Shown here: in pieces, positions 8,087 to 16,543 of the stretch | How the letters are laid out: each line of letters starts with the position of its first letter | How positions within the stretch are numbered: the first letter of the stretch is position 1 | Notes under the pieces: model-generated | Database searches by the model: none | What the model was told of the DNA's origin: nothing | What the model saw: only the letters and a program-made list of their open reading frames with translations | Program-made: the position numbers and the translations under genes | From: DASVBE01 sp963770375 | GTDB taxonomy: Bacteria > Actinomycetota > Actinomycetes > Streptosporangiales > Streptosporangiaceae | DNA: 64,000 nucleotides | Direction of reading: 5' to 3' | Assembly (NCBI GenBank): GCA_963770375.1 | Contig: CAVYPM010000028.1 | Span: 124,001-188,000 of the forward strand

Positions 8087-8138
8087 CGATCGATGTTACG
8101 TCGCTTAACTACGAAGTTAAGCGACGTAACATCGATCG
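8087..8138. repeat. Perfect 24-bp inverted repeat with tetraloop
   Basis: Arms at 8087-8110 and 8115-8138 are perfectly complementary over 24 bp around loop ACGA. The arms contain TTACGTCGCTTAACT and are much richer in A/T than the surroundings. It begins 13 bases after the acVLRF1 stop. It could end that transcript, act as a cruciform, or control the ABC-F gene 200 bases on. There is no run of T after it. Confidence 0.85.
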
Positions 8139-8337
8139 GATTCAGGAGCGGCTGGTGCCCTCTGCCCCTGACCAGGCCCAGGTCAGCGGGCGAAAATGCG
8201 GTTGCCGCCCGATCCGGCGGACCGGATACACTGAATACGTGCATCCACTCACCTCTTAGCGCTGTGCCCCGAGCCGGGGAGACATCGGCACATCAATGTC
8301 CGATATGTCGCGTTATGAGAGAGTTAGGAAACTCCCG

Positions 8338-9936
8338 ATGATTTCCGCGGAAGCGGTCGAGCTGCGCGCGGGTGCGCGCCTCCTGCTGGAATCCGCCACC
8401 TTCCAGGTCACTGCCGGGGACAAGATCGGCCTGGTGGGGCGCAACGGGGCGGGCAAGACAACGCTGGCCAAGGTGCTGTCCGGCGAGGGCCAGCCGGCCG
8501 GCGGCACGATCAGGTCCGCCGGGTCGATCGGCTACCTGCCGCAGGACACCCGGGCCGGCGACCTGGAAGGGCTGGCCATGGACCGGGTGCTGTCCGCGCG
8601 CGGCCTCGACGAGCTGATGAGGAAGCTGCGCGAGGCCGAGCTCCAGATGGCCGACGCCAACCCGGCCCGCCGGGACGCGGCCGTGCGCCGGTACGGCAAC
8701 CTGGAAGAGCGGCTGTCCGTGCTCGGCGGGTACGCCGCCGAGGCCGAGGCGTCCTCGCTGGCGGCCAGCCTCGGGCTGCCCGCCCAGGCGCTGCGCCAGC
8801 CGCTGCGCACGCTGTCCGGCGGGCAGCGGCGCCGGGTCGAGCTGGCCCGGATCCTCTTCGGCGGGTCCGGGACCCTGCTGCTTGACGAGCCGACCAACCA
8901 CCTGGACGCCGACTCGGTGAGCTGGCTGCGGGACCACCTCCGGTCGTTCCGCGGCGGCCTGGTGGTGATCAGCCACGACACCGGCCTGCTCGAGGCGGTG
9001 GTCAACAAGGTCTACCACCTGGACGCCGACCGCTGCGTGCTGGACATCTACAACCTGGGCTGGAAGGCCTACCTGGACCAGCGGGAGACCGACGCGCGGC
9101 GGCGCCGCCGGGAGCGGGCCAACGCCGAGCGGCAGGCCGCCGCGCTGTCCGCGCAGGCCGACAAGATGCGGGCCAAGGCCACCAAGGCCCGGGCCGCGCA
9201 GGGCATGCAGCGGCGGGCGGAGCGGCTGCTGGCCGGGGTCAGCACCGAGCGGCGGGCCGAGCGGGTGGCCAGGCTCCGGTTCCCCGAGCCGGCCCACTGC
9301 GGCCGGACCCCGCTGACCGCCCAGGGGCTGAGCAAGTCCTACGGCTCGCTCGAGGTGTTCACCGACGTGGACGTGGCCGTGGACCGCGGCGCCCGGGTGG
9401 TCGTGCTGGGGCTGAACGGCGCGGGCAAGACCACGCTGCTGCGGCTGCTGGCCGGGGTCGAGCAGCCGGACACCGGCGAGGTGCAGCCCGGGCACGGGCT
9501 GCGGCTCGGCTACTACGCCCAGGAGCACGAGACCCTGGACGTCACCCGGACCGTGCTGGAGAACCTCCGCGCGGCCGCCCCGGACCTGTCCGAGGCCGAG
9601 CACCGCAGCATCCTGGGCTCGTTCCTGTTCTCCGGCGACGACGTGGCCAAGCCGGCCGGGGTGCTGTCCGGCGGCGAGAAGACCCGGCTGGCCCTGGCCC
9701 TGCTGGTGGTGTCCGGGGCCAACGTGCTGCTGCTCGACGAGCCGACGAACAACCTCGACCCGGGCAGCCGGGCCGAGATCCTCTCCGCGCTGCGCCGCTT
9801 CGCGGGCGCGATCGTGCTGGTCACGCACGACGAGGGAGCGGTCGAGGCGCTGTCTCCCGAGCGGGTCGTCCTGCTGCCCGACGGGGTGGAGGACGCCTGG
9901 AGCGAGGAACTCGCCGATCTGGTGGCGCTGGCCTGA
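8338..9936 (+). CDS. ABC-F family ATP-binding protein
   Basis: A 532-residue cytoplasmic protein with two ABC ATPase domains and no membrane segment. Domain 1 has GRNGAGKTT, LSGGQRRRVELA and LLLDEPTNHLD. Domain 2 has GLNGAGKTT, LSGGEKTRLALA and LLLDEPTNNLD. A charged, alanine-rich linker (AQADKMRAKATKARAAQ) joins them, as in ABC-F proteins that enter the ribosomal E site. Members are translation factors or antibiotic-resistance ribosome protectors; this one looks like the widely conserved actinobacterial housekeeping type. The ATG at 8338 has AGGAA seven bases upstream and gives the usual N-terminus MISAEAVELRAG; an in-frame ATG at 8296 would add 14 residues. Confidence 0.93.
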   Translation: MISAEAVELRAGARLLLESATFQVTAGDKIGLVGRNGAGKTTLAKVLSGEGQPAGGTIRSAGSIGYLPQDTRAGDLEGLAMDRVLSARGLDELMRKLREAELQMADANPARRDAAVRRYGNLEERLSVLGGYAAEAEASSLAASLGLPAQALRQPLRTLSGGQRRRVELARILFGGSGTLLLDEPTNHLDADSVSWLRDHLRSFRGGLVVISHDTGLLEAVVNKVYHLDADRCVLDIYNLGWKAYLDQRETDARRRRRERANAERQAAALSAQADKMRAKATKARAAQGMQRRAERLLAGVSTERRAERVARLRFPEPAHCGRTPLTAQGLSKSYGSLEVFTDVDVAVDRGARVVVLGLNGAGKTTLLRLLAGVEQPDTGEVQPGHGLRLGYYAQEHETLDVTRTVLENLRAAAPDLSEAEHRSILGSFLFSGDDVAKPAGVLSGGEKTRLALALLVVSGANVLLLDEPTNNLDPGSRAEILSALRRFAGAIVLVTHDEGAVEALSPERVVLLPDGVEDAWSEELADLVALA

Positions 9937-9944
9937 CCTTCGGG

Positions 9945-9984
9945 AGCGTCCATCCGGGGCCTGGCCAGGCCCCGGATGGACGCT
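9945..9984 (+). terminator. Terminator after the ABC-F gene
   Basis: A 40-base perfect palindrome (two 20-base arms, AGCGTCCATCCGGGGCCTGG and its complement) starting 9 bases after the stop. It can fold as a stem of up to 18 bp with a small central loop. Confidence 0.8.
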
Positions 9985-10105
9985 GGATCCTCGCCTCAAA
10001 GATAGGGATCTTTTGCGGACGTGTGGGTAGCCGATCACGGTTTAATGCGTGATCATGGCGGGATACGGTAACGCAGCGGTCACTTCAGCTCACCGGGAGG
10101 TACGC

Positions 10106-10321
10106 GTGGCCGAGACCCTGAAAAAGGGCACCAGGGTGACTGGTGCCGACCGGACCAAGCTGGCATCGGACCTCAGGAAACGGTACGACGGCGGGGAGAG
10201 CATCCGGTCCCTGGCCGCTTCGACCGGCCGGTCGTACGGTTTCGTGCACCGGATCCTCACCGAATCCGGAGTTTCGCTGCGCGGCCGCGGCGGGGCCACC
10301 CGCGGCAAGCCGAAGCGCTGA
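10106..10321 (+). CDS. Small helix-turn-helix protein
   Basis: A 71-residue basic protein. Residues 18-60 form a helix-turn-helix: LRKRYDGGESIRSLAASTGR, then SYGFVHRILTESGV, followed by a glycine- and arginine-rich tail (RGRGGATRGKPKR). It resembles the widespread short actinobacterial HTH protein of about 70 residues, whose targets I do not know. Start GTG 10106 has GGGAGG five bases upstream. The frame stays open to an ATG at 10049 but that start has no ribosome site. It is probably DNA-binding, judging only from the motif. Confidence 0.82.
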   Translation: MAETLKKGTRVTGADRTKLASDLRKRYDGGESIRSLAASTGRSYGFVHRILTESGVSLRGRGGATRGKPKR

Positions 10322-10480
10322 TCCAGCCTCCCGGCCGCCGGCCCGGGGCAGGAACTGGCGCCCACCGTGGCGCCATTCCGGTGGCGGCCGGGCGGGTTTA
10401 CCCGCCGTTGAGCAAAGCCCGGCGCGAAGGCCCGCCGCGCCGAGCGATATGCGAAGTTACTGCTGTTTCTGCCGTTAATC

Positions 10481-10545
10481 TGTGCTCGCCAGCGAGCGCA
10501 GGGCTGCTACGCGCGCTGCCTGCTGTGCTAGCCGCTCGCTGGCTC
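10481..10545 (+). repeat. Intergenic repeat, short deletion copy (copy F)
   Basis: This has the left end of the window's repeat family (TGTGCTCGCCAGCGAGCGCA, then the GCGCGCTGCCT part), followed directly by a right-end-like CGCTCGCTGGC. The central 70 bases found in other copies are missing. It lies in the 290-base gap before the ABC exporter gene. Confidence 0.6.
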
Positions 10546-10611
10546 GGTAAGCATCGGTTCGCCCAGAGCGGATCCGGGAAGAACCCGCCGCGGCCGCGGG
10601 TTGGCTGGGGC

Positions 10612-12559
10612 ATGAATCCGTCCAGCTGGCAGGCCATGCGGTCGTTCACCCGCGACCCTACGGTCACCCGGCAGCGGCTGAAGCCGGGCACGGTCCGGCG
10701 GGTCGCCGGCTACGCACGGCCGTACCGCCGTGAGCTGATCATCTTCCTGCTGGCCACCGTCGCTGGACGCGGTGATCACGGTCGCGGTGCCGCTGCTGCT
10801 CGGCCGGATCGTCAACGCCATCGAGCTCAAGCAGACCGAGGTGGTGCTCGGCATCGCCGCCGGGGTGGCCGGGCTGGCGCTGCTCGACGCGGCGCTCGGC
10901 CTGGGCCAGCGCTGGTACTCGGCCCGGGTCGGCGAGGGCCTGATCTACGACCTGCGCACCAGCGTGTTCCAGCACGTGCAGCGGCAGCCGATCGCGTTCT
11001 TCACCCGGGCGCAGACCGGCTCGCTGGTCAGCCGGCTGAACAGCGACGTGATCGGCGCGCAGCAGGCGATCACCTCGACCCTGTCCGGGGTGGTGTCCAA
11101 CGCGCTGTCGCTGATCCTGGTGCTGGCCGCGATGCTCTACCTGTCCTGGGTGGTCACCGTGGCCGCGCTGGTCCTGCTGCCGGTGTTCATCCTGCCCGCC
11201 CGCGCGCTCGGCCGCCGGATGCAGCGGCTGACCAGGGAGTCCATGCAGCTGGACGCGGCCATGGGGTCGACCATGACCGAGCGGTTCAACGTGGCCGGCG
11301 CGATGCTGGTCAAGCTCTTCGGCCGGCCCGCCGAGGAGGCCGGCACGTTCTCCGCCCGGGCCGCGCGGGTCCGCGACATCGGCGTGGTCACCGCGATGTA
11401 CGGGCGGGTCTTCTTCACCGCCCTGGTCCTGCTGGCCTCGGTGGCCACCGCGCTCGTCTACGGCCTGGGCGGGTCGCTGGTCATCCAGGGCACGATCAGC
11501 CTGGGCGCGCTGGTCGCGCTGGCCAGCCTGCTGTCACGGATGTACGGGCCGATCACCGCGCTGTCCAACGTGCAGGTCGACGTGATGACCGCGCTGGTCA
11601 GCTTCGACCGGGTCTTCGAGATCCTGGACCTGAAGCCGCTGATCGAGGACAAGCCCGGCGCGGTGCCGCTGCCAGGCCGCGGCCACGACATCGTCAGCGC
11701 CGCCGAAGACAGCAACGGCGCCGCGGCCGGCCCGGCCCCGGACATCGAGTTCGACCACGTGTCGTTCCGCTACCCGCAGGCGTCCGAGGTCTCGCTGGCC
11801 TCGCTGGAGTCGATCGCGCTGCCGGTCCCCGAGCACGCCGGGCCGAACTCCGAGGTGCTCCGCGACGTCTCGTTCCGGGCGCCGTCCGGCCAGCTCACCG
11901 CGCTGGTCGGGCCGTCAGGCGCGGGCAAGACGACGATCACCCACCTGGTCTCCCGGCTGTATGACCCGATGGAGGGCGCGGTCCGGATCGGCGGTTACGA
12001 CCTGCGCGACGTGACCCAGGACTCGCTGCACGACGTGATCGGCGTGGTCACCCAGGACGCGCATCTGTTCCACGACACGATCCGGGCCAACCTGCGGTAC
12101 GCCCGGCCCGGCGCGACCGACGCGGAGCTGGAGCGGGCCTGCCGGGCGGCGCAGATCTGGGACCTGATCGAGTCGCTGCCGGACGGCCTGGACACGGTCG
12201 TCGGCGACCGCGGCTACCGGCTGTCCGGCGGCGAGAAGCAGCGGATCGCGCTGGCCCGGCTGCTGCTCAAGGCCCCGGCCGTGGTCGTGCTCGACGAGGC
12301 CACCGCGCACCTGGACTCCGAGTCGGAGGCGGCGGTGCAGCGGGCGCTGGCCACCGCACTGGCCGGCCGGACCTCGCTGGTGATCGCGCACCGGCTGTCC
12401 ACGATCCGGGAGGCGGACCAGATCCTGGTCATCAGCGACGGGCAGGTGGCCGAGCGCGGCCAGCACGAGGACCTGCTGGCCGCCGGCGGCCTGTACGCCG
12501 AGCTGTACCGGACCCAGTTCGCCCGGCAGGAGCCGCAGCCCGCGCCGGCCGCCGGCTGA
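10612..12559 (+). CDS. ABC transporter, fused permease and ATPase (one frameshift)
   Basis: A half-size exporter of about 648 residues: an N-terminal transmembrane domain (about 1-320), then an ATPase with GPSGAGKTT, LSGGEKQRIALARLL, VVVLDEATAHLD and the switch histidine in VIAHRL. The reading frame breaks near 10762, where TVGCTGGAC in place of a direct TV-LDAV reading implies one extra G; the frame runs on intact to the end. The N-terminus (MNPSSWQAMRSFTRDPTVTRQ) begins at ATG 10612. A linker near residues 345-375 is alanine- and glycine-rich. The family exports lipids, peptides or drugs, and the substrate is unknown. If the extra base is real, the product is lost or starts internally. Confidence 0.85.
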
Positions 12560-12613
12560 CCGCACACGCCGGCCCGGCTGACCGCACAGCAGGCCGAGCC
12601 CTGCACCCCCGGG

Positions 12614-13384
12614 CTAGATGGCCCGCTGGGCGCCGCCGTCGACGGTGATCATCTGCCCGGTCAGGTAGCTGGCCGCGGGGGACAGCACGAACGCGGCGAC
12701 CTTGCCGAACTCGTCGGCCTCCCCGTAGCGCTGCAGCGGGATCGCGGTCGACAGCCGGGCCCGCACCTCGTCCGGGTCGCCGCTGCGCGCGTCCAGCCAC
12801 CGGACCCGGCCGGTGGCAATCCGGCCGGGCAGCAGGCCGTTCACGCGGATCCCGCGCGGGCCCAGTTCGTCGGCCATGGTCTTGGCCACCCCGGCCAGGC
12901 CCGGCCGCAGGCCGTTGGAGATGGCCAGGGCGGGGATCGGCGACCGGACCGACGAGGACAGCACGAACGCGATCGAGCCGCCCTCGCCCAGCTCGGCGCC
13001 GGCCAGCCGGGCCAGCCGCACCGCGCCCAGGAACACGCTCTCGAACGCGGCCCGCCACGCGTCGTCCCCGACCGCAGAAGTGCCGCCGCCGGGCGGCCCG
13101 CCCACGCTGATCAGCACCCCGTCCAGGCGGCCGAAGGCCTCCCGGGACGCGGCCAGCAGCCGGGCGGCCGCCTCCGGGTCCGCGTTGTCCGCGGTGATCC
13201 CCACCGCGTGGCCGGGACCGCCAAGACCGGCGGCCGCATCCGCCACGGCAGCAGCGTCGCGGGCGCTGAGCACCACCTTTGCCCCGTCCGCCGCCAGCGC
13301 CTGGGCGGTAGCCAGCCCCAGGCCCCGGCTCCCGCCAGTGATCAGGTACACCCGGTCGCGCAGGCCAAGATCCATAGCGGCCAT
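12614..13384 (-). CDS. SDR-family protein lacking the usual catalytic tyrosine
   Basis: A 256-residue Rossmann-fold protein with the SDR cofactor motif GGSRGLG (about residue 17), the LISVGGP strand-4 region and the C-terminal TGQMITVDGG. Where the active-site Y-x-x-x-K should follow the serine block (SSSVRSP), the sequence reads ALAISNGLRPGLAGVAKTM, so no tyrosine aligns at that position. Divergent SDRs of this kind are often annotated as 3-oxoacyl-ACP reductases; the reaction here is uncertain. It is the last gene of a minus-strand set with the sulfotransferase (15 bases away) and the GH15 gene. A start nine bases later is also possible. Confidence 0.8.
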   Translation of the reverse strand: MAAMDLGLRDRVYLITGGSRGLGLATAQALAADGAKVVLSARDAAAVADAAAGLGGPGHAVGITADNADPEAAARLLAASREAFGRLDGVLISVGGPPGGGTSAVGDDAWRAAFESVFLGAVRLARLAGAELGEGGSIAFVLSSSVRSPIPALAISNGLRPGLAGVAKTMADELGPRGIRVNGLLPGRIATGRVRWLDARSGDPDEVRARLSTAIPLQRYGEADEFGKVAAFVLSPAASYLTGQMITVDGGAQRAI

Positions 13385-13399
13385 CTTGCCGCACGCGGT

Positions 13400-14296
13400 T
13401 CAGGTGCCGTAGCCGACCCGGCGCAGGTCGGTGCCGGCCACCTGCTCGATCTCCTTGACCTGGGCCGGGCTGAGCAGCCGCCGCCAGCTGCCGGACTCCA
13501 CCGCCCGGCGCGGGCCGGTCCGGGGCAGGGCCCCGAGCGCGACCCGGGCGCCGATGAACTCCGACACCACGCGGCCGGCCGTGGCGGGGGAGCGGACCAC
13601 CTCCTCATAACGCAGCGTGGTCAGCTGCTCGGCGCTCATCCCGGTGCGCAGCCTGGCCATCTGGCGGACCGCGCCGCGCCAGTGCAGCGCGCACCGGGCG
13701 GCCAGCGAGAGCTGCGGCCAGGAGGCCAGGTCGGACGGGGTCTCCAGGCCGAAGAACGGGTTGGGCAGGTCGCCCTCGACATTGGCCAGGCTGGGCCGGA
13801 ACACCGAGATCAGCGCGGTGTCGCCGAGCATGCTGGCGACCACGTCCCGGCCGTCCCTGATGATCTGCACGATCCGGGCGTCGCCGAACGCCTCGACCAG
13901 GCTCTCCGCGCAGTACATCAGGTCCGGGCTGGCGTCGCCGTAGCGCAGGATGTCCCGCTCGGCGATGCAGGTGCCCGCGCCGGTGACCCCGCCCGCACTG
14001 CGGCAGGCCGCCGAGCAGCCCAGGCAGCTGTCCGGGGTGACCTGCCAGGCCTGGGCGAACGCATCCCGCAGCACGGTGGTCGCGGCCTCGCCCTTGCCCC
14101 GCTGGATGGACGGGCTGCGCGCGAACGCGTGCACCACGCTGGTCACCGCGGGCTGGCCGATCGTCATGTGAAATCCGGCGGACCGCTTCAGCGCGCGGGC
14201 CAGCGCGTCCGTCCCCGAGTACGGGGCGCCGATCACGAAGACCGGCTGACGGACCTTACGGCCGTTGACCACGAGGATGTGCGGGCGGGCTGCCAT
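13400..14296 (-). CDS. Sulfotransferase family protein
   Basis: A 298-residue PAPS-dependent sulfotransferase-like protein. The 5'-phosphosulfate loop is VFVIGAPYSGTDALARAL (about residues 19-36) and the 3'-phosphate site is ARIVQIIRDGRDVVASML (about 139-156). An insert with a cysteine cluster, CLGCSAACRSAGG followed by another cysteine, lies between them and could bind metal or form disulfides. No signal peptide is present. The acceptor is unknown. The start is two bases after the GH15 stop, so it is probably co-transcribed and coupled with that glycosidase, which hints at a carbohydrate acceptor (inference). Confidence 0.82.
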   Translation of the reverse strand: MAARPHILVVNGRKVRQPVFVIGAPYSGTDALARALKRSAGFHMTIGQPAVTSVVHAFARSPSIQRGKGEAATTVLRDAFAQAWQVTPDSCLGCSAACRSAGGVTGAGTCIAERDILRYGDASPDLMYCAESLVEAFGDARIVQIIRDGRDVVASMLGDTALISVFRPSLANVEGDLPNPFFGLETPSDLASWPQLSLAARCALHWRGAVRQMARLRTGMSAEQLTTLRYEEVVRSPATAGRVVSEFIGARVALGALPRTGPRRAVESGSWRRLLSPAQVKEIEQVAGTDLRRVGYGT

Positions 14297-14298
14297 GG

Positions 14299-16176
14299 CT
14301 ACCGGACAGTCTGGCAGCTGTCAGGGGTGCGCATGCTTGTTCCGGCCGGCCGCCGCCGGCAGTGATCACCGGCGTGCGCGCTGAGGTTCAGCGCGGACAA
14401 AATCAGCGGCATATGGCTGAACGCCTGCGGGGTGTTGCCGACCTGGCGGTCGTACCGCGGGTCGTACTCCTCGCTGAGCAGCCCCACGTCGTTGCGCACC
14501 GCCAGCAGCCGGGTGAACAGCTCGACCGCCTCGTCGTACTCGCCGATCATGTGCAGCGCGTTGACCAGCCAGAAGCTGCAGGCCAGGAAGGCACCCTCGG
14601 CCCCGGTCAGGCCGTCGACCACGCCCGCCGGGTCGGCCGGGCTCTCCGGCAGGCTGTACCGCAGCACCAGGCCGTCCTTGACCAGCTCGCGCTGGATCGT
14701 CCGGACGGTGGAGACCACCCGCGGGTCGGACGCGGGCAGGAAGCCCACCTCGGGGATGAGCAGCACCGAGGCGTCCAGCTCGGTGCTGCCGTAGTACTGG
14801 GTGAACGCGCCGCGGACCGGGTCGTAGCCCTTCGCGCAGACCTCGCTGTGGATCCGGTCCCTGGCGTCGCGCCAGCGCTCTGTCGGGCCCGGCTGGCCGA
14901 GCTCGGTCAGCCGGACCGCACGGTCGAACGCCACCCAGGCCATCACCTTGGAGTGCACGAAGTGCTGGCGCGGCCCGCGCACCTCCCAGATGCCCTCGTC
15001 CGGCTCGTGCCAGTGCTTCTCCAGGAACAGCAGCAGCCGCCGGAGCAGCCCCCAGGTATGCCGGTCGAACCGCATGCCCGCCTGGCCGCCGAGCGCCAGC
15101 GCGTCGATGACCTCGCCGTACACGTCCAGCTGGCGCTGGGACACGGCGGCGTTGCCGATCCGGACCGGCACCGAGCCCTCGTAGCCGGCCAGCCAGTCCG
15201 CCTCCCACTCGGGCAGCCGCCGCTCGCCCGCCACCCCGTACATGATCTGCACGTCGCTGGGGTCCCCGGCGATGGCCCGGCCCAGCCACTCCCGCCAGTC
15301 CACGGCCTCCTGGGTGTAGCCGGTGCGCAGCAGCGCCTCCAGCGTGATCGTGGCGTCCCTGAGCCAGCAGTACCGGTAGTCCCAGTTCCGCACGCCGCCG
15401 ATGTCCTCGGGCAGTGAGGTGGTCGGGGCGGCGACGATGCCGCCGGTGGGCGCGTAGGTCAGCGCCTTGAGGGTGATCAGCGACCGGATCACCGCGTCCC
15501 GGTACTCGCCCTCGTAGCTGCACCGGCTCACCCAGCCGTCCCAGAACGCGGTGGTCGAGGCCAGCGCCCCGGCCGCATCGACCGCTTCGGGGGCGGGCAG
15601 GTGGGACGGCCGCCAGGCCATCACAAAGGGCACCTCGTCACCGGCTGACACCACGAACGTCGCCTCGTGGGCCATGTCCTTCCCGGTCAGCCGGACCGGG
15701 CTGCGCAGCCACACCGAGTCCGGCCCGGCCACCGCGGTCACCGCCCCGGTGGCCTTGTCCCTGCGCACCCAGGGAATGATCTTCCCGTAGCCGAACCGCA
15801 GCCGGAGCACGGTCTCCATCTCCACGGTGCCCCTGACCCCGCGGACGATCCGGATCAGCACCGGCTGCTCGCCGCCGCGCGGCGGCATGAAGTCGATCAC
15901 CCTGACCACACCGCTGGCCGTGGTCCACTCGGTCTCCAGGATCAGCGTGTCGCCCTGGTAGCGCCGGGACACCGCGTTGCCGCGGGCCGCGGGCACCTGC
16001 GAGGCGACGGGCGCGATCAGCCAGTGGCCGTTGTGCTCGTCGCCGAGCAGCGCGGCGAAGGCGGCGGGGGAGTCGAACCGTGGCAGGCACAGCCACTCGA
16101 CGCAGCCGTTGATCCCCACCAGGGCGGCCGTCTGCATGTCGCCGATCAGCGCGTAATCCTCGATGAGCCCAGCCAC
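14299..16176 (-). CDS. Glycoside hydrolase family 15 protein (glucoamylase/trehalase type)
   Basis: A 625-residue cytoplasmic GH15 enzyme. The N-terminal beta-sandwich begins GLIEDYALIGDMQTAALVG, the standard start of this bacterial group. The (alpha/alpha)6 catalytic domain carries GGVRNWDYRYCWLRDATITL and ends with LLSEEYDPRYDRQVGNTPQA, which holds the likely catalytic base glutamate. Mycobacterial relatives hydrolyse trehalose; others act on dextrin-like glucans, so the substrate is not settled. GTG 16176 was chosen because AAGGAGG lies five bases before it. The C-terminal 25 residues, arginine-rich, extend past the usual end. First gene of the GH15-sulfotransferase-SDR set. Confidence 0.9.
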   Translation of the reverse strand: MAGLIEDYALIGDMQTAALVGINGCVEWLCLPRFDSPAAFAALLGDEHNGHWLIAPVASQVPAARGNAVSRRYQGDTLILETEWTTASGVVRVIDFMPPRGGEQPVLIRIVRGVRGTVEMETVLRLRFGYGKIIPWVRRDKATGAVTAVAGPDSVWLRSPVRLTGKDMAHEATFVVSAGDEVPFVMAWRPSHLPAPEAVDAAGALASTTAFWDGWVSRCSYEGEYRDAVIRSLITLKALTYAPTGGIVAAPTTSLPEDIGGVRNWDYRYCWLRDATITLEALLRTGYTQEAVDWREWLGRAIAGDPSDVQIMYGVAGERRLPEWEADWLAGYEGSVPVRIGNAAVSQRQLDVYGEVIDALALGGQAGMRFDRHTWGLLRRLLLFLEKHWHEPDEGIWEVRGPRQHFVHSKVMAWVAFDRAVRLTELGQPGPTERWRDARDRIHSEVCAKGYDPVRGAFTQYYGSTELDASVLLIPEVGFLPASDPRVVSTVRTIQRELVKDGLVLRYSLPESPADPAGVVDGLTGAEGAFLACSFWLVNALHMIGEYDEAVELFTRLLAVRNDVGLLSEEYDPRYDRQVGNTPQAFSHMPLILSALNLSAHAGDHCRRRPAGTSMRTPDSCQTVR

Positions 16177-16300
16177 CCGTGCCTCCTTACGCATCCTGCC
16201 GGTACGGTACCGGGCCGCAGTCCACGGCGAGTGTCAGGAGTTAGGGATACGGGATTTGCGGCGCGGGCCGGGCTGCCTCGCCCGAGCGAGCAGCGGGCTG

Positions 16301-16437
16301 CCGGCGAAGCCGGCCAGCGAGCGGAGGGCCGCGGCGCTGTTTTCCTGACGAGCGATGAGGCGCGACGAAGGAGCGCCGAGGGAGCGAGGAGGGAAGGCAG
16401 CGCCTCTCCAGCGGCCCGGCGCTCGCCAGCAAGCACA
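16301..16437 (-). repeat. Intergenic repeat, full copy (copy A)
   Basis: Minus-strand copy of the window's repeat family. Read on the minus strand it starts TGTGCTTGCTGGCGAGCGC, passes through GCGCTGCCTTCCCTCCTCGC and CTTCGTCGCGCCTCATCGCT to GGAAAACAGCGCCGCGGCC, and ends CGCTCGCTGGCCGGC. It occupies most of the gap between the GH15 gene and the ABC importer. Confidence 0.85.
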
Positions 16438-16483
16438 GCAACAGTTCGGTAACGGGGATTAGCGCCTGCTCGGCAGGGCATGG

Positions 16484-16535
16484 TATAACCCTATATACCT
16501 ATTAAACAGATCGGGAATATCAATCAGATCGGGAA
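16484..16535 (+). promoter_or_regulatory. A/T-rich leader with a direct repeat before the ABC importer
   Basis: TATAAC (16484) and TATATA (16492) are candidate -10 boxes in an unusually A/T-rich stretch. CAGATCGGGAA then occurs twice, at 16507-16517 and 16525-16535. The second copy runs into the ribosome-binding site. The repeats are 18 bases apart, close to two helix turns, as expected for a regulator site. Confidence 0.45.
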
Positions 16536-16543
16536 GGTGGACG

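Noticed and set aside
8093..8341. An 82-codon frame beginning inside the 24-bp hairpin
   Set aside because: It lacks a ribosome site, overlaps the ABC-F start in another frame and has no similarity to known proteins.
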